Source of the DNA: Buttiauxella sp. A111
GTDB lineage: Bacteria; Pseudomonadota; Gammaproteobacteria; Enterobacterales; Enterobacteriaceae
DNA: 64,000 bases
Direction: 5' to 3'
Assembly (NCBI RefSeq): GCF_014189855.1
Contig: NZ_BJFN01000001.1
Coordinates: 992,001 to 1,056,000, forward strand
Part shown: in pieces, positions 48,797 to 61,023 of the stretch
Layout of the letters: every line of letters starts with the position of its first letter
Position numbering within the stretch: position 1 is the first letter of the stretch
Program-made: the position numbers and the translations under genes
The notes under the pieces: model-generated
Seen by the model: only the letters and a program-made list of their open reading frames with translations
What the model was told of the DNA's origin: nothing
Databases searched by the model: none

Positions 48797-50638
48797 TTAG
48801 CGCAAGACCAGCAGCAAGCCCAGAATCACGACCGCACCGATACTCATTGAGGCCACATACCAGCGTAAATAACCATTCTCGCTCACCAACAGGCCGCGAC
48901 CTGCCAGGCGTGAAAGAACTGCCGGAATGTTCATCATTGAATTCAGCGGATCGCTCTTAAGCAACCAGGCGATGCCCATGAATGGCTTAACAAAGATTTT
49001 GTCGTACAGCCAATCGAAGCCCCAGGCATGGAACCACCAGGTGCCGAAGAAGCGGCCCGGCGCACTGTTTGCAATGGCGGTGACCAAAGTGCGTTTGCCT
49101 AACCACAGCCACGCAGCAATTAAGATACCGGCAATAGCCACAACGCCTGAGGTAATCTCAAGGGTCAGCACGCTACCGTGTGGCAGCTCAGTGGTGGCAG
49201 GCAGAACACCGTGCAATGGCGGAACAATCATTGCGCCAACGAACGTGGACAGCACCAGCAACACAATCAGCGGCAAGTGGTGAGTAATGCCTTTAACCGC
49301 GTGAGCGTGAATCTGCTCTTTACCGTGGAAGACGATGAAGATCATACGGAAGGTATACAGCGAGGTCATAAACGCACCGACCAGACCTGCAACCATCAGG
49401 TTGATATGACCATTCGCCATCGCACCGGCCAGAATCTCATCTTTACTGAAGAAGCCTGCGGTAATGAGAGGTAATGCAGACAACGCCGCACCACCAACCA
49501 GGAAGCAGACATACACCAGCGGAATGGACTTACGCAGGCCACCCATTTTGAAGATGTTTTGTTCGTGGTGGCAGGCAAGGATCACCGAACCCGATGACAG
49601 GAACAACAACGCTTTGAAGAAAGCGTGCGTCATCAGGTGGAAAATCGCCGCATCCCACGCTTGTACACCCAGCGCCAGGAACATGTAGCCAATCTGGCTC
49701 ATGGTCGAGTACGCCAGCACACGTTTGATATCGGTTTGCACCAGGGCAGCAAAACCTGCCATCACCAGCGTAACGGCACCCACGATGCCAACCAAATGCA
49801 GTACTTCAGGCGTCAGCAAGAACAAGCCATGAGTACGCGCAATCAGGTAGACACCCGCGGTGACCATGGTGGCCGCGTGGATCAGCGCTGAAACTGGCGT
49901 TGGGCCTGCCATCGCATCCGCAAGCCATGTTTGCAGCGGAAGCTGTGCAGATTTACCAACCGCACCGCCCAACAGCATCAGCGTTGCCCAGGTCAGCATT
50001 TGGTTACCTTGCGCAAAGTGCTGCGGCGCCAGTTCAACCATTTCGCGGAAGTTTAGCGTGCCCAGTTCGTTGTAAAGAATGAACAACGCGAACGCGAGGA
50101 ATACGTCACCGACACGGGTCACAACGAATGCTTTCATGGCGGCAGCGCCGTTCTTCGGATCGGTATAGTAGAAACCAATCAGCAGATACGAGCACAGACC
50201 TACGCCTTCCCAACCGAGGTACATCAGCAGCAGGTTGTCACCAAGAACCAGAACCACCATGCTGGCGATAAACAGGTTGGTGTAGGCAAAGAAGCGAGAA
50301 TACCCTTCTTCTCCGCGCATATACCAGGATGCGTACATGTGGATCAGGAAGCCGACACCAGTCACCACTGACAACATAGTCAGTGACAAACCGTCGAGGA
50401 TCAGATTGAAGCCGATGTTGAAATCACCGACTGACATCCAGGTCCACAACGGCTGGGTGAAGGCTTGCTGCCCGTTGTTAAAGAAGTCAAACCCGACAAT
50501 CGCAGTGACTAACGCCGCAAGACCAATCGAGCCGACCCCAACCGTGGCAGAAAGATTTTCTGACCAACGACCACGAGAGAACGCCAACAATAAAAAACCA
50601 ATAAATGGCAAAAGAATGGTTAACCAGAGAAGGTTCAT
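48797..50638 (-). CDS. nuoL: NuoL, complex I membrane subunit
   Basis: 613 residues. Antiporter-like core (about 14 helices) with [18 protein letters not shown] (conserved Glu near 144) and [35 protein letters not shown]. The extra C-terminal part after about 500 forms the amphipathic lateral helix along the membrane arm. It overlaps nuoK by four bases. Confidence 0.97.
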   Translation of the reverse strand: MNLLWLTILLPFIGFLLLAFSRGRWSENLSATVGVGSIGLAALVTAIVGFDFFNNGQQAFTQPLWTWMSVGDFNIGFNLILDGLSLTMLSVVTGVGFLIHMYASWYMRGEEGYSRFFAYTNLFIASMVVLVLGDNLLLMYLGWEGVGLCSYLLIGFYYTDPKNGAAAMKAFVVTRVGDVFLAFALFILYNELGTLNFREMVELAPQHFAQGNQMLTWATLMLLGGAVGKSAQLPLQTWLADAMAGPTPVSALIHAATMVTAGVYLIARTHGLFLLTPEVLHLVGIVGAVTLVMAGFAALVQTDIKRVLAYSTMSQIGYMFLALGVQAWDAAIFHLMTHAFFKALLFLSSGSVILACHHEQNIFKMGGLRKSIPLVYVCFLVGGAALSALPLITAGFFSKDEILAGAMANGHINLMVAGLVGAFMTSLYTFRMIFIVFHGKEQIHAHAVKGITHHLPLIVLLVLSTFVGAMIVPPLHGVLPATTELPHGSVLTLEITSGVVAIAGILIAAWLWLGKRTLVTAIANSAPGRFFGTWWFHAWGFDWLYDKIFVKPFMGIAWLLKSDPLNSMMNIPAVLSRLAGRGLLVSENGYLRWYVASMSIGAVVILGLLLVLR

Positions 50639-50937
50639 CCACGCATCTCACTTACTGAATCGATATTCAGGTTCTGGCGACGACGATGGAGCTGCAATAA
50701 CAGTGCGAGGCCAATACTGGCTTCGGCGGCAGCTAAGCTAATCGCGAGTATATACATCACCTGGCCGTCAGCCTGGCCCCAATAACTCCCGGCGACCACA
50801 AACGCGAGTGCTGCCGCGTTAATCATCACTTCCAGGCTAATCAGCATGAAAAGCAAGTTGCGACGAATCACAAGCCCAGTCAGCCCAAGTACGAACAAGA
50901 TAGCCGCGAGGATTAGTCCATGTTGCAGCGGAATCAT
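50635..50937 (-). CDS. nuoK: NuoK, complex I membrane subunit
   Basis: 100 residues with three transmembrane helices. Conserved Glu36 ([13 protein letters not shown]) and Glu72 ([12 protein letters not shown]) form part of the E-channel. ATGA-type overlaps with both nuoJ and nuoL. Confidence 0.97.
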   Translation of the reverse strand: MIPLQHGLILAAILFVLGLTGLVIRRNLLFMLISLEVMINAAALAFVVAGSYWGQADGQVMYILAISLAAAEASIGLALLLQLHRRRQNLNIDSVSEMRG

Positions 50938-51491
50938 ACGTGCTCCTCCGTTTTTCTTTTCGCCGCCGCGTCAGCCTGGCGATTACTCAGCACTTCACCC
51001 GGACGGTCTTCGCGACCGAGGTGGAATGCAACAACCAGACCCGCCAGCAGCAGCATTGAGGCTAATTCCACTGCCAGAACGTACGGTCCAAATAGCGCGA
51101 TACCGACCTCTTTAGCACTGACAGATGTCCCGTCGATTCCCTGGTCATTCAGACTGAGGATCGCGTACACCAACACCGACAGCAGGATGGCTGACAAAAC
51201 GCCAGGGCCAATCCACAACTGCGGCTTGAGCCAGTTACGCTCTTGTTCAACAACGGCACCGCCGAGGTTTAGCATCATTACCACAAAGACGAACAACACC
51301 ATAATGGCGCCGGCGTAGACGATAATTTCAAGCGCTGCGGCAAAGTAGGCCCCCAGGGAGAAGAACACCCCGGAGATAGCCAGCAATGAGATGATCAGAT
51401 ACAGCAAGGCATGCACCGGGTTGGTGTGCGTGATAACACGCAAGGTGGTTCCAACCGCGATGATTGCGCAAATATAAAAAGCGAATTCCAT
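50934..51491 (-). CDS. nuoJ: NuoJ, complex I membrane subunit
   Basis: 185 residues with five transmembrane helices. [26 protein letters not shown] includes the pi-bulge helix region near the quinone channel. It lies 12 bases after nuoI and overlaps nuoK by four. Confidence 0.97.
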   Translation of the reverse strand: MEFAFYICAIIAVGTTLRVITHTNPVHALLYLIISLLAISGVFFSLGAYFAAALEIIVYAGAIMVLFVFVVMMLNLGGAVVEQERNWLKPQLWIGPGVLSAILLSVLVYAILSLNDQGIDGTSVSAKEVGIALFGPYVLAVELASMLLLAGLVVAFHLGREDRPGEVLSNRQADAAAKRKTEEHV

Positions 51492-51503
51492 TGCCTTGCT
51501 CCT

Positions 51504-52046
51504 TTAAGGTAATAGGCCTTTGACGTCGATAGGCTTAGCTTCGTTTTCCGCTTCGCCTTTATCTTTGCCGTCGATTGCCATACCTGCCATCCGGTAGAAG
51601 TTATATTCCGGGTATTTACCCGGACCGGAAATCAGCAGGTCCTCTTTTTCGTACACCAAATCCTGACGCTTAAACTCGCCCAGCTCGAAGTCTGGAGTAA
51701 GCTGAATTGCCGTTGTTGGGCACGCTTCTTCGCACAAGCCGCAGAAAATGCAGCGCGAGAAGTTGATGCGGAAAAACTCTGGATACCAGCGGCCATCTTT
51801 GGTTTCTGCTTTCTGCAAAGAGATACAGGCGACCGGGCAAGCTACCGCACACAGGTTACAGGCAACACAACGCTCTTCGCCGTCCGGATCACGCGTCAGC
51901 ACGATGCGGCCACGGTAGCGTGGTGGTAAATACACTGGCTCTTCCGGATACATCTGCGTTTCGCGTTTGGCAAACGCGTGCAGACCGATCATCCAGATAC
52001 TGCGTACCTGGGTGCCGAAACCAACCACTAACTCTTTCAATGTCAT
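51504..52046 (-). CDS. nuoI: NuoI, complex I 2x[4Fe-4S] subunit
   Basis: 180 residues. Two ferredoxin motifs, [15 protein letters not shown] and [15 protein letters not shown], bind clusters N6a and N6b, which pass electrons to N2 in NuoB. Peripheral arm, membrane proximal. Confidence 0.98.
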   Translation of the reverse strand: MTLKELVVGFGTQVRSIWMIGLHAFAKRETQMYPEEPVYLPPRYRGRIVLTRDPDGEERCVACNLCAVACPVACISLQKAETKDGRWYPEFFRINFSRCIFCGLCEEACPTTAIQLTPDFELGEFKRQDLVYEKEDLLISGPGKYPEYNFYRMAGMAIDGKDKGEAENEAKPIDVKGLLP

Positions 52047-52060
52047 GGTTTTTTCACCCC

Positions 52061-53038
52061 TTATGGTGCCTGATAGAGAATGACCGCAGCGGTCACCAGC
52101 AAATTGACCAGTGTCAACGGCAGGCAGATTTTCCAGCCAAAGGACATCACCTGGTCATAACGCGGACGAGGTAATGATGCACGGATCAAAATGAACATCA
52201 TCATGAAGAACGCGGTTTTCAGCGCGAACCAGATGAACGGTGGTAACCACGGGCCATGCCAGCCACCAAAGAACAGGGTCACGATCAAGGCTGAAACAGT
52301 CACGATGCCGATGTATTCACCCACGAAGAACAGGCCAAACTTCATGCCGGAATATTCGATGTGGTAACCATCTGCCAGTTCTTGCTCTGCTTCGGGTTGG
52401 TCAAATGGGTGACGGTGACAAACTGCCACGCCTGCGATAGCGAAGGTGACGAAGCCAAAGAACTGCGGAATCACGTTCCACAAATTGGCCTGGTTATCCA
52501 CGATATCGCCCATATTGAACGAACCGGCCTGAGCAACAACCCCCATCAGGGACAGACCCAGGAACACTTCGTAGCTCAGCGTTTGTGCAGAAGCACGCAT
52601 CGCGCCTAACAGCGAGTATTTGTTGTTGCTCGACCAGCCAGCGAACAGGACGGCGTAAACCGCAAGACCTGCCAGCATCAGGAAGAACAAAATACCAATG
52701 TTCAGGTCAGCAACGACCCAGCTTGGGCTGACAGGCACAATAGCAAAGGCCAGCAACAGCGAGGTGAAGGCAATCATTGGTGCCAGGGTAAAGATGACGC
52801 GGTCCGCAAAGCGCGGAGTCCAGTCTTCTTTAAAGAACATTTTGATCATGTCCGCGACGAGCTGGAGCGAGCCGCCCCAGCCAACACGGTTAGGTCCGTA
52901 ACGGTTCTGGAACAGACCCAGCAAGCGGCGTTCACCAAAACTCATGAACGCACCGCATGTCACCACGACCAACAGGATAACGACCGCTTTGAGAATGCTC
53001 AGCAGAATGTCGATAACATCCGGTGTTAACCAACTCAT
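52061..53038 (-). CDS. nuoH: NuoH, complex I quinone-site membrane subunit
   Basis: 325 residues with eight transmembrane helices. [19 protein letters not shown] and the acidic loop [24 protein letters not shown] are the family signatures and line the quinone cavity. It overlaps nuoG by four bases. Confidence 0.98.
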   Translation of the reverse strand: MSWLTPDVIDILLSILKAVVILLVVVTCGAFMSFGERRLLGLFQNRYGPNRVGWGGSLQLVADMIKMFFKEDWTPRFADRVIFTLAPMIAFTSLLLAFAIVPVSPSWVVADLNIGILFFLMLAGLAVYAVLFAGWSSNNKYSLLGAMRASAQTLSYEVFLGLSLMGVVAQAGSFNMGDIVDNQANLWNVIPQFFGFVTFAIAGVAVCHRHPFDQPEAEQELADGYHIEYSGMKFGLFFVGEYIGIVTVSALIVTLFFGGWHGPWLPPFIWFALKTAFFMMMFILIRASLPRPRYDQVMSFGWKICLPLTLVNLLVTAAVILYQAP

Positions 53039-55758
53039 TGGCCAGCCTCCTGGAGATTTTCAAGACGCGCACCCGCCAGTACCGGAGCAATGCCAGGCAT
53101 ACCCATCGGTAAACCAACCTGCCCTGCTGCCAGCCCTTCGGAAAGTTGCAGCGGCAGACTCAGTGTTTGACCTTCATAGCTAAACGAAATCAGGCTTCCT
53201 GCATTCACGCCCAGTTTTGCAGCATCTGCCGGATTGAGCTTGATATAAGGCTCAGCCATTCGGCTCTGGAAAATCGGAGAACGCTGGGACATTTCGTCGC
53301 TGCCAAACAGATGGTAGTAAGGCGCAATACGCCATTTACCTTCTTCTGCCTGGAAGATTTCCGGCACGGAGTCAAAGTAATCAATGCCCGTTTCAGACGC
53401 TTCAATCAGTCGCACGCCCGGATCGCCATGACGCAGTTTGCCACCCACTTCGGCCTGGAACTTGTTCCATGCTTGCGGTGAGTTCCAGCCTGGTGCCCAT
53501 GCAAATGGGATCTGCTGACGATTGGCCGACGGACTGTTGTTCCCTTCCATAGAGAAGGAGAACATGGTGTCTTTATCCTGTGGCTGACGCGGCTCATGCA
53601 CACTGATATTGGCGCGCATTGCAGTACGTCCACTGGAACGGATTGGTGAACGTGACAGTTTCTGGCCACGGATACGGAAGCTGGCATCAGGTGCCGCATC
53701 TTTAATCCCAGCCAGTTGTGGCAACGCTTTCACGCAGGCATCAATAACATCATCAAGCTGCGTCCAGTCCACTTCACGGCTTTCAACGGTGCTGTGCAGG
53801 GAGTGCAGCCAACGCCAGCTTTCGAGCATGACAATCGAATGATCATAGTAAGACGGGTCATAAACCTGGAAGAAACGCTGTGCGCGGCCTTCGTTGTTAA
53901 TCACCGTTCCGTCGCTTTCAGCAAAGCTTGCGGTAGAAAGCACCAGATGGGCTTTGTCCATAATCGCTGTACGCTGATGGTCAATAACCATCACCAGCGG
54001 AGCTTTGCTCAGTGCCGCGTCAACGCGAGCCGCAGAAGCATGGCGATGCAGATCGTTTTCCAGCACCACAACCGCATCGGCTGCACCGCTTTCCAGCTCA
54101 CTCAGCGCTTCTTCAAGCGAACCGCCGCCAATCAGACCAAGGCCCACGCTGTTCACCGCACGAGCGACCATGGTGATACCGACATCGGCTCCACGGCCTT
54201 TCAGCGCTTTAGCAACGTTTGCTGCTGCTTGCATAACCGCTTCGCTGCCGGCGTTAGTCCCGGAAACGATCAGAGGTTTTTTGGCCCCCGCCAGTGCCTG
54301 AACAATGACGTCGACTTTGTTTTTGAGGTCACGATCCAGTTCAACGGCTGGGGAGTTGCTGTCCAGCGCATGGGCAATGGCAAAACCTAAACGCGCCTGA
54401 TCTTCAACCGGCGCACGATAAGTCCACGCGGCGATGTCATCCAGACGAGTGCTGTCGATATTAGTGACGAACAGCGGATGTTTAGCGTGCTGGCCAATGT
54501 TCAGGATGGCCGCAATCTGCCAGTCAGCCACTTTCTGTGCTGCTGCCATTTCGCGCGCTTTACCTTTCACAGCCTGACGCACAGCCAGCGCAACACGCGC
54601 ACCGGTTTGTGTAATGTCTTCGCCAAGTACCAGAACGGCATCGTAGGATTCGATTTCACGCAGCGCCGGAGTATGAACGCCACTTTCTTGCAGCACTTTG
54701 AGCATCAATTGCAGGCGCGCTTGCTCACCGGTTGCGATACCGGTGTAGAAGTTGGCTGCACCCACCAGTTCACGCAGAGCAAAGTTGCTTTCTACGCTGG
54801 CACGCGGGGAACCGATACCGATCACTTTCTTCGACTGACGCAGAATATCTGCCGCACCTTGCATCGCCTGTTCAGCGTTCAGGGTGATGAGATCGTCACC
54901 ACGACGTTGGATCGGCTGACGCGGCCTGTCTTTCAGGTTCACGTAGCCATAACCAAAGCGGCCACGGTCGCACAGGAAGTAGTGGTTCACGGTGCCGTTG
55001 TAACGGTTTTCGATACGACGCAATTCACCGTAGCGCTCACCAGGGCTGGTGTTACAGCCGATGCTGCACTGCTGGCAGATGCTTGGTGCAAACTGCATGT
55101 CCCATTTACGGTTGTAACGCTCGGAGTGCGTTTTGTCCGTGAACACGCCGGTCGGGCAGATTTCTACCAGGTTACCGGAGAATTCGCTCTCAAGCGTACC
55201 GTCTTCAGGACGACCGAAGTAGACGTTGTCATGTGCGCCATAAACGCCCAAGTCTTTGCCATCGGCATAATCTTTGTAGTAACGCACACAGCGGTAGCAG
55301 GCGATACAGCGGTTCATTTCGTGAGAGATGAACGGGCCGAGATCCTGGTTACGGTGAGTACGTTTAGTGAAGCGGTAGCGGCGGAAGCTATGGCCGGTCA
55401 TAACCGTCATATCTTGCAGGTGGCAGTTGCCGCCCTCTTCACAAACCGGGCAATCGTGCGGGTGGTTAGTCATCAACCATTCCACAACGCTTTCACGGAA
55501 TTCTTTCGCTTCGCTATCGTCAATGGAGATAAACGTCCCGTCAGAGGCAGGTGTCATACAAGACATCACCAGACGACCACGATTATCTTCTGCGTTTTGA
55601 TATTGCTTCACCGCGCACTGGCGGCAAGCACCGACGCTTCCGAGCGCCGGGTGCCAGCAAAAATAAGGAATATCGAGACCGAGCGACAGACAAGCTTGCA
55701 GCAAGTTGTCAGACCCGTTTACCTCATATTCTTTGCCGTCTACATGAATCGTAGCCAT
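53035..55758 (-). CDS. nuoG: NuoG, complex I iron-sulfur subunit
   Basis: 907 residues. An N-terminal [2Fe-2S] domain ([15 protein letters not shown]) is followed by N4/N5 ligands ([15 protein letters not shown] and [11 protein letters not shown]). [18 protein letters not shown] holds the extra N7 cluster of enterobacterial complex I. A molybdopterin-oxidoreductase-like domain fills the rest. The second ATG is chosen ([13 protein letters not shown], the E. coli start); the one three codons earlier is only about a base from GGAAG. A 263-base gap with a repeat array separates it from nuoF. Confidence 0.96.
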   Translation of the reverse strand: MATIHVDGKEYEVNGSDNLLQACLSLGLDIPYFCWHPALGSVGACRQCAVKQYQNAEDNRGRLVMSCMTPASDGTFISIDDSEAKEFRESVVEWLMTNHPHDCPVCEEGGNCHLQDMTVMTGHSFRRYRFTKRTHRNQDLGPFISHEMNRCIACYRCVRYYKDYADGKDLGVYGAHDNVYFGRPEDGTLESEFSGNLVEICPTGVFTDKTHSERYNRKWDMQFAPSICQQCSIGCNTSPGERYGELRRIENRYNGTVNHYFLCDRGRFGYGYVNLKDRPRQPIQRRGDDLITLNAEQAMQGAADILRQSKKVIGIGSPRASVESNFALRELVGAANFYTGIATGEQARLQLMLKVLQESGVHTPALREIESYDAVLVLGEDITQTGARVALAVRQAVKGKAREMAAAQKVADWQIAAILNIGQHAKHPLFVTNIDSTRLDDIAAWTYRAPVEDQARLGFAIAHALDSNSPAVELDRDLKNKVDVIVQALAGAKKPLIVSGTNAGSEAVMQAAANVAKALKGRGADVGITMVARAVNSVGLGLIGGGSLEEALSELESGAADAVVVLENDLHRHASAARVDAALSKAPLVMVIDHQRTAIMDKAHLVLSTASFAESDGTVINNEGRAQRFFQVYDPSYYDHSIVMLESWRWLHSLHSTVESREVDWTQLDDVIDACVKALPQLAGIKDAAPDASFRIRGQKLSRSPIRSSGRTAMRANISVHEPRQPQDKDTMFSFSMEGNNSPSANRQQIPFAWAPGWNSPQAWNKFQAEVGGKLRHGDPGVRLIEASETGIDYFDSVPEIFQAEEGKWRIAPYYHLFGSDEMSQRSPIFQSRMAEPYIKLNPADAAKLGVNAGSLISFSYEGQTLSLPLQLSEGLAAGQVGLPMGMPGIAPVLAGARLENLQEAGQ

Positions 55759-55829
55759 AGTCAGCATGCTTCCAGTTGGCCTGAATAAGCTCAGGCGTTA
55801 ATCAAAAATTCTTGTGCGAATAACTATCG

Positions 55830-56007
55830 CCCTCACCCCGGCCCTCTCCCCCAGGAGAGGGGGAAAACCGGACAATCCTGCCCCCCAAGAGAGGGGGAAA
55901 CCGGACAATCCCGCCCCCAATAGAGGGGGAAACCGGACAATCCCGCCCCCTAAGAGAAGGGGAACTGGATAATTCCCTCTCCCTCAGGGAGAGGGCTAGG
56001 GTGAGGG
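55830..56007. repeat. Palindromic repeat with internal tandem array, nuoF-nuoG gap
   Basis: Outer arms CCCTCACCCCGGCCCTCTCCC and GGGAGAGGGCTAGGGTGAGGG are inverted copies. Between them is a tandem array of about 32-33 bases repeated three to four times (CCCCCAANAGAGGGGGAAACCGGACAATCCCG with small changes). Each unit can form a C5/G5 hairpin. It lies in the transcribed nuo operon. It is the largest of three related elements in this window. Confidence 0.85.
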
Positions 56008-56021
56008 TGAAAAGTTGTCTA

Positions 56022-57362
56022 TCACCAGCGCGTTTTTAACAAGTTCGGTTGAATACCCTGAATGGCACGAGTGTTACCGAAATCTTGTTTGGCAATGCCT
56101 GCTTCGAATTCTTCGCGGAAATATTTAATCGCACTCTGCAACGGTTCAACCGCACCTGGCGCATGCGCACAGAAGGTTTTACCCGGCCCAAGGAAACGAC
56201 ACAGTTGCTCAAGTGTCTCGATATCCCCAGGTTGGCCTTCGCCACGCTCCAGTGCACGCAGAATTTTTACGCTCCACGGTAAACCGTCACGGCAAGGTGT
56301 ACACCAGCCACAAGATTCACGGGCAAAAAACTCTTCCAGATTGCGAACCAGCGGCACCATACCAATTTCATGGTCAACGGCCATCGCCAGCGCCGTACCC
56401 AGACGGCTACCCGCTTTGCCAATGCTTTCAAATTCCATCGGCAGATCAAGATGCGATTCGGTCAGGAAGTCAGTCCCTGCCCCGCCCGGCTGCCAGGCTT
56501 TGAATTTCAGGCCATCGCGCATACCACCCGCGTAATCTTCAAGAATTTCGCGTGCGGTGGTGCCAAACGGTAATTCCCAAACGCCAGGATTCTTAACGCG
56601 ACCCGAGAAGCCCATCAGCTTGGTACCAGCATCTTTACTGGTAGAAATACCCTGGTACCACTCCACGCCATCAGCCAGAATCGCCGGTACGTTACACAGC
56701 GTTTCGACGTTGTTTACGCAGGTCGGTTTACCCCATACGCCGCTTGATGCCGGGAATGGTGGTTTAGAACGTGGGTTCGCGCGGCGGCCTTCCAGGGAGT
56801 TAATCAGTGCAGTTTCTTCACCGCAGATATAACGCCCGGCACCAGTGTGCACGATCAGTTCGAAATCAAAACCCGAACCGAGGATGTTTTTGCCAAGCAG
56901 ACCCGCTTCGGTGGCTTCAGCAATCGCACGGCGCAGATGCACAGCCGCTTCGATATACTCGCCACGCAGGAAGATGTAACCACGGTACGCTTTCAGTGCG
57001 AACGCAGAAATCAGCATGCCTTCCACCAGCAGGTGCGGCAGTTGCTCCATCAATAAGCGGTCTTTATAAGTGCCCGGCTCCATTTCATCGGCGTTACACA
57101 GCAGGTAACGAATGTTCATGGATTCGTCTTTCGGCATCAGGCTCCACTTCAAACCGGTGGAGAAGCCCGCACCGCCGCGCCCTTTCAGGCCGGCGTCTTT
57201 AACCCGATTAACGACTTCATCTGGCGCGAGACCCGTCAACGCAAGACGTGCACCTTCGTAGCCGTTTTTGCTGCGATATTCATCCAGCCACACAGGCTGT
57301 TTGTCATCGCGCAACCGCCAGGTCAGCGGATGGGTTTCGGCAGTACGAATAATGGTTTTCAT
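56022..57362 (-). CDS. nuoF: NuoF, complex I NADH/FMN-binding subunit
   Basis: 446 residues. [20 protein letters not shown] binds [26 protein letters not shown] is the flavin loop, and [12 protein letters not shown] plus a downstream Cys ligate cluster N3. It oxidises NADH and starts the electron chain. It overlaps nuoE by four bases. Confidence 0.98.
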   Translation of the reverse strand: MKTIIRTAETHPLTWRLRDDKQPVWLDEYRSKNGYEGARLALTGLAPDEVVNRVKDAGLKGRGGAGFSTGLKWSLMPKDESMNIRYLLCNADEMEPGTYKDRLLMEQLPHLLVEGMLISAFALKAYRGYIFLRGEYIEAAVHLRRAIAEATEAGLLGKNILGSGFDFELIVHTGAGRYICGEETALINSLEGRRANPRSKPPFPASSGVWGKPTCVNNVETLCNVPAILADGVEWYQGISTSKDAGTKLMGFSGRVKNPGVWELPFGTTAREILEDYAGGMRDGLKFKAWQPGGAGTDFLTESHLDLPMEFESIGKAGSRLGTALAMAVDHEIGMVPLVRNLEEFFARESCGWCTPCRDGLPWSVKILRALERGEGQPGDIETLEQLCRFLGPGKTFCAHAPGAVEPLQSAIKYFREEFEAGIAKQDFGNTRAIQGIQPNLLKTRW

Positions 57363-57859
57363 TTGTACTGCTCCAGCAAATCAGGGATCGCTTCCGGCGT
57401 CAGATGGCTGTGAGTATCCTCATCAATCATCATGGTCGGCCCTTTGTCGCAGTTGCCCAGACAGCAAGTTGGCAGCAGGGTGAAGCGACCATCAAACGTG
57501 GTTTGACCCGGTTTGATGTTCAGTTTTGCTTCGATAGCCGACTGAATGCCCTGGTAGCCGGTAATATGGCAAACCACGCTATCGCAATAGCGAATAACGT
57601 GGCGACCGACCGGTTGGCGGAAAATCTGGCTGTAGAATGTGGCAACACCTTCTACGTCGCTGGCAGGGATGTCCAGAACCTCGGCAATGGCGTAAATAGC
57701 GCCGTCAGGCACCCAGCCACGCTGTTTCTGGACAATCTTCAGCGCTTCGATAGATGCCGCGCGAGCATCTTCGTAATGATGTTTTTCGTGCTCAATCGCA
57801 TCACGCTCTGCCGCACTCAGCTCAAAAGCTTCAGCCTGGGGTTGTTGTTTATCGTGCAT
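57359..57859 (-). CDS. nuoE: NuoE, complex I [2Fe-2S] subunit
   Basis: 166 residues, thioredoxin-like. The N1a ligands lie in [12 protein letters not shown] and [18 protein letters not shown]. Partner of NuoF in the dehydrogenase tip. It lies two bases after nuoC. Confidence 0.98.
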   Translation of the reverse strand: MHDKQQPQAEAFELSAAERDAIEHEKHHYEDARAASIEALKIVQKQRGWVPDGAIYAIAEVLDIPASDVEGVATFYSQIFRQPVGRHVIRYCDSVVCHITGYQGIQSAIEAKLNIKPGQTTFDGRFTLLPTCCLGNCDKGPTMMIDEDTHSHLTPEAIPDLLEQYK

Positions 57860-57861
57860 AG

Positions 57862-59661
57862 TTAGCGATCCACATCAGACATTACAAAATCGATACTACC
57901 CAGATAGACAATCAGGTCAGAAACCAGGCTGCCGCGAATCGCCGCCGGGATTTGCTGCAAGTGCGCAAAGCTCGGGGTACGGATACGGGTACGGTAGCTC
58001 ATTGTGCTGCCGTCGCTGGTCAGGTAGTAACTGTTAATCCCTTTCGTCGCTTCAATCATCTGGAAGGATTCGTTAGCCGGCATGACCGGGCCCCACGAAA
58101 CTTGCAGGAAGTGAGTGATCAGGGTTTCGATATGTTGCAGCGTACGCTCTTTCGGTGGCGGCGTTGTCAGCGGATGATCGGCTTTGAACGGGCCAGCAGG
58201 CATATTTTTCAGGCACTGCTCAAGAATGCGCAAGCTCTGGCGAAGTTCTTCAACTTTCAACATCACGCGGGTGTAGCAGTCACTGACGCCACCGCCAACC
58301 GGGATTTCGAAGTCAAAGTTTTCATAACCAGAATATGGGCGCGCTTTACGGATATCGAAGTCGACACCAGTTGCACGCAGGCCAGCACCGGTGGTACCCC
58401 ACTCCAGCGCTTCTTTCTTACCGTACGCGGCAACGCCCTGGGAACGACCTTTCAGGATGGTGTTGCGCAGCGCTGCTTTCTCGTAGGAATCCAGACGTTT
58501 TGGCATCCAGTCGAGGAACTCTTTCAGCAAGCGCTCCCAACCGTTTGGCAAGTCGTGAGCGACACCGCCGATACGGAACCAGGCTGGGTGCATACGGAAA
58601 CCGGTAATCGCTTCGACCAGGTCATAAATTTTCTGACGGTCGGTAAAGGCGAAGAACACCGGGGTCATTGCACCCACGTCCTGAATAAACGTGGAGATAT
58701 ACAGCAGGTGGCTGTTAATACGGAACAGTTCAGACAGCATGACGCGGATAACGTCAACACGCTCAGGAACCTTGATGCCCGCCAGTTTTTCAACCGCCAG
58801 CACATATGGCATTTCGTTTACGCAGCCGCCGAGATATTCGATACGGTCGGTGTACGGAATGTAGCTGTGCCACGACTGACGCTCACCCATCTTCTCAGCA
58901 CCACGGTGGTGGTAACCGATATCCGGCACACAGTCGACAATCTCTTCACCGTCGAGTTGCAGGACAATACGGAATGCACCGTGCGCGGATGGGTGGTTTG
59001 GACCCAGGTTCAGGAACATGAAATCTTCATGCTCGCTGCTGCGCTTCATGCCCCACTCTTCAGGCTTGAAGGTCAGCGCTTCCATCTCGAGGTCTTCTTT
59101 CTGTTTGGTTAATTCAAACGGATCGAACTCGGTGGCACGCGCCGGATAATCTTTACGCAGCGGGTGGCCTTCCCACGTTGGTGGCATCATGATGCGCGTC
59201 AGGTGCGGGTGGCCAACAATGTTGATGCCAAACATTTCCCAGGTTTCACGCTCATACCAGTTCGCGTTCGGGAACAGTTTGGTGAAAGTAGGCACGTTCA
59301 GATCGTTTTCGGACAGCGCCACCTTGAGCATGATGTCGCGGTTGCGATCGATAGAAATCAGGTGGTAGAAAACGGAAAAATCCGCAGCCGGTAAACCGTT
59401 GCGGTGAGTACGGAGACGTTCGTCCATGCCGTGTAAGTCGAACAGCATGGAGTAGGGTTTCGGGAGTTTCTTTAAGAAATCGCCCACTTCCAGCAGTTGT
59501 TCACGCTTAACCCAGACGACTGGAACACCAGTGCGGGTTGGCTGAACAGTGAAGGCATCCGGCCCAAAACGGTTACGCAGTTCGCCAATTACCGGATCAT
59601 CTAAATGGTCTCGGGTTTGCCAGGCTTGCTGGTTGGCATCATGCGCAGTTAAATCGGTCAT
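57862..59661 (-). CDS. nuoC: NuoCD fusion, complex I quinone-module subunit
   Basis: 599 residues. The NuoC part (about 1-190: [28 protein letters not shown]) is fused to the NuoD part (about 200-599: [33 protein letters not shown] and the C-terminal MSDVDR). The fusion is normal in enterobacteria. NuoD's conserved His and Asp line the quinone headgroup site. The start MTDLTAHD is used; four codons upstream are dropped. Confidence 0.97.
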   Translation of the reverse strand: MTDLTAHDANQQAWQTRDHLDDPVIGELRNRFGPDAFTVQPTRTGVPVVWVKREQLLEVGDFLKKLPKPYSMLFDLHGMDERLRTHRNGLPAADFSVFYHLISIDRNRDIMLKVALSENDLNVPTFTKLFPNANWYERETWEMFGINIVGHPHLTRIMMPPTWEGHPLRKDYPARATEFDPFELTKQKEDLEMEALTFKPEEWGMKRSSEHEDFMFLNLGPNHPSAHGAFRIVLQLDGEEIVDCVPDIGYHHRGAEKMGERQSWHSYIPYTDRIEYLGGCVNEMPYVLAVEKLAGIKVPERVDVIRVMLSELFRINSHLLYISTFIQDVGAMTPVFFAFTDRQKIYDLVEAITGFRMHPAWFRIGGVAHDLPNGWERLLKEFLDWMPKRLDSYEKAALRNTILKGRSQGVAAYGKKEALEWGTTGAGLRATGVDFDIRKARPYSGYENFDFEIPVGGGVSDCYTRVMLKVEELRQSLRILEQCLKNMPAGPFKADHPLTTPPPKERTLQHIETLITHFLQVSWGPVMPANESFQMIEATKGINSYYLTSDGSTMSYRTRIRTPSFAHLQQIPAAIRGSLVSDLIVYLGSIDFVMSDVDR

Positions 59662-59762
59662 AATTCTCACCATTGCAAATGGTACTGTGGTGACTGTCAG
59701 CAGTGGCTTCGCGCTAGTATTATTGATATGCGAAGTAAACTCACACTGCCCACAGGCGCATA

Positions 59763-60437
59763 TTAAATCTCGTCTGGTGTCCGCAAGTTGGTGACAGCAA
59801 TACGCTCGCCACGTTTACGTTCACGCTCTGATTGCATGTTGGCGCGATAAACACCTTGATCGCCAACCACCCAGGACAGTGGACGACGCTCTTTGCCAAT
59901 GGACTCTTGCAGCAGCATCAGTGCTTGCATGTAAGCTTCCGGGCGCGGTGGGCAACCTGGGATGTAAACATCCACTGGCAGGAATTTATCCACACCTTGC
60001 ACCACAGAGTAGATGTCGTACATGCCACCTGAGTTGGCGCAAGCACCCATCGAGATCACCCATTTTGGCTCGAGCATTTGATCGTAAAGGCGCTGAATGA
60101 CGGGAGCCATTTTGGTAAAGCAGGTTCCTGCGATAACCATCAGGTCGGCCTGACGCGGAGATGCACGCAGTACTTCGGCACCGAAACGTGCCACGTCATG
60201 TACGGCGGTAAACGAAGTCACCATCTCAACGTAGCAGCAAGAAAGGCCAAAGTTATAAGGCCAAATTGAGTTTTTACGACCCCAGTTCACCATATCGTGC
60301 ATGGCATGCTCGAGCTTGCCCATGTACACACTACGGTTGATTTCTTGATCAAGAGGATCGCTTACGATCTCCTGTTTTTGCAGGGGGTAACGGTCATTCT
60401 CACCGTTGGGGTCTATGCGGGTGAGCGTATAGTCCAT
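59763..60437 (-). CDS. nuoB: NuoB, complex I N2-cluster subunit
   Basis: 224 residues against 220 in E. coli, the extra four being in the region [16 protein letters not shown]2 ligands lie in [18 protein letters not shown] and PGCPPRPEA. It passes electrons to ubiquinone. An ERIC element separates it from nuoA. Confidence 0.97.
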   Translation of the reverse strand: MDYTLTRIDPNGENDRYPLQKQEIVSDPLDQEINRSVYMGKLEHAMHDMVNWGRKNSIWPYNFGLSCCYVEMVTSFTAVHDVARFGAEVLRASPRQADLMVIAGTCFTKMAPVIQRLYDQMLEPKWVISMGACANSGGMYDIYSVVQGVDKFLPVDVYIPGCPPRPEAYMQALMLLQESIGKERRPLSWVVGDQGVYRANMQSERERKRGERIAVTNLRTPDEI

Positions 60438-60452
60438 CTTATTGCCTCGCTT

Positions 60453-60595
60453 TATACTCGTCTTTCTTCAGGTTGTAGCTGTGTTGCCTGCGTTCTTAAA
60501 TCCCAATCACTTACTCAAGTAAGCGCGTGGAAACTTACTCACTGATCGCCTTGCTACTTGCTGAAGGATTCAGAGCATCTTGGGTATGACGGTTA
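60453..60595. repeat. ERIC (IRU) element between nuoA and nuoB
   Basis: On the minus strand the core GCTTACTTGAGTAAGTGATTGGGATTTAAGAACGCAGGC..., with AACCTGAAGAAAGACGAGTATA at one end and GTCATACCC...AAGGCGATCAGTGAGTAAG at the other, follows the ERIC consensus (GCTTACATAAGTAAGTGACTGGGG...CAGCTTGAAGTATGACGAGTATA). Length is about 140 bases, slightly above the usual 127. Ends are approximate. Its left part fills the nuoA-nuoB gap, and its right part is read as the NuoA C terminus. Confidence 0.85.
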
Positions 60596-61023
60596 GTGAG
60601 ACTGTCAGTTTCTGGGTTGATGTGGGTACGGCGCGAACGCGCAGGAGTCCAATCAAGAGCACCAATGCGCACCAAATACACCAGGCCTGCCAGTAGCACA
60701 AAAATGAAAATTGCGGCCTCGACGAAACCTATCCATCCGCTTTCACGAATAGAAACCGACCACGCATAGAGATACAAGGCTTCCACGTCGAAGATAACGA
60801 AGAACATGGCAACCAAGTAGAACTTAGCGGATAGACGTAAGCGCGCTGTACCAACTGAGTCGATACCTGACTCGAAGGGAGTGTTTTTGTGCCGACCCTT
60901 AGCTCTCCCGCCAAGGAACCAGGCCCCGAGAAGCATTACGCAACACAGGCCTACGGCAACAATAAGAAAGACTGCGAACGCCCAGTGATGAGCGATAACT
61001 TCAGTGGATGTTGACATACTCAT
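60535..61023 (-). CDS. nuoA: NuoA, complex I membrane subunit, with an ERIC-encoded tail
   Basis: 162 residues against 147 in E. coli. Three transmembrane helices; [39 protein letters not shown] is split by the conserved loop and carries the Asp/Glu of the family. The body aligns to E. coli until [11 protein letters not shown]. After that, [17 protein letters not shown] has no counterpart and is encoded by the inserted ERIC element, which also supplies the stop. First gene of the 13-gene nuo operon. Confidence 0.95.
   Translation of the reverse strand: MSMSTSTEVIAHHWAFAVFLIVAVGLCCVMLLGAWFLGGRAKGRHKNTPFESGIDSVGTARLRLSAKFYLVAMFFVIFDVEALYLYAWSVSIRESGWIGFVEAAIFIFVLLAGLVYLVRIGALDWTPARSRRTHINPETDSLTNRHTQDALNPSASSKAISE

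Noticed and set aside
54478-55788. 436-codon open frame on the plus strand
   Set aside because: Antisense to nuoG. The composition is that of a mirror frame, and no start signals are seen.
55843-55980. Tandem units between nuoF and nuoG considered as a CRISPR array
   Set aside because: There are no unique spacers; the whole unit is repeated head to tail, each unit is a GC hairpin, and no cas gene is near.
57952-59112. 386-codon open frame on the plus strand
   Set aside because: Antisense to nuoC, with no recognisable domain.
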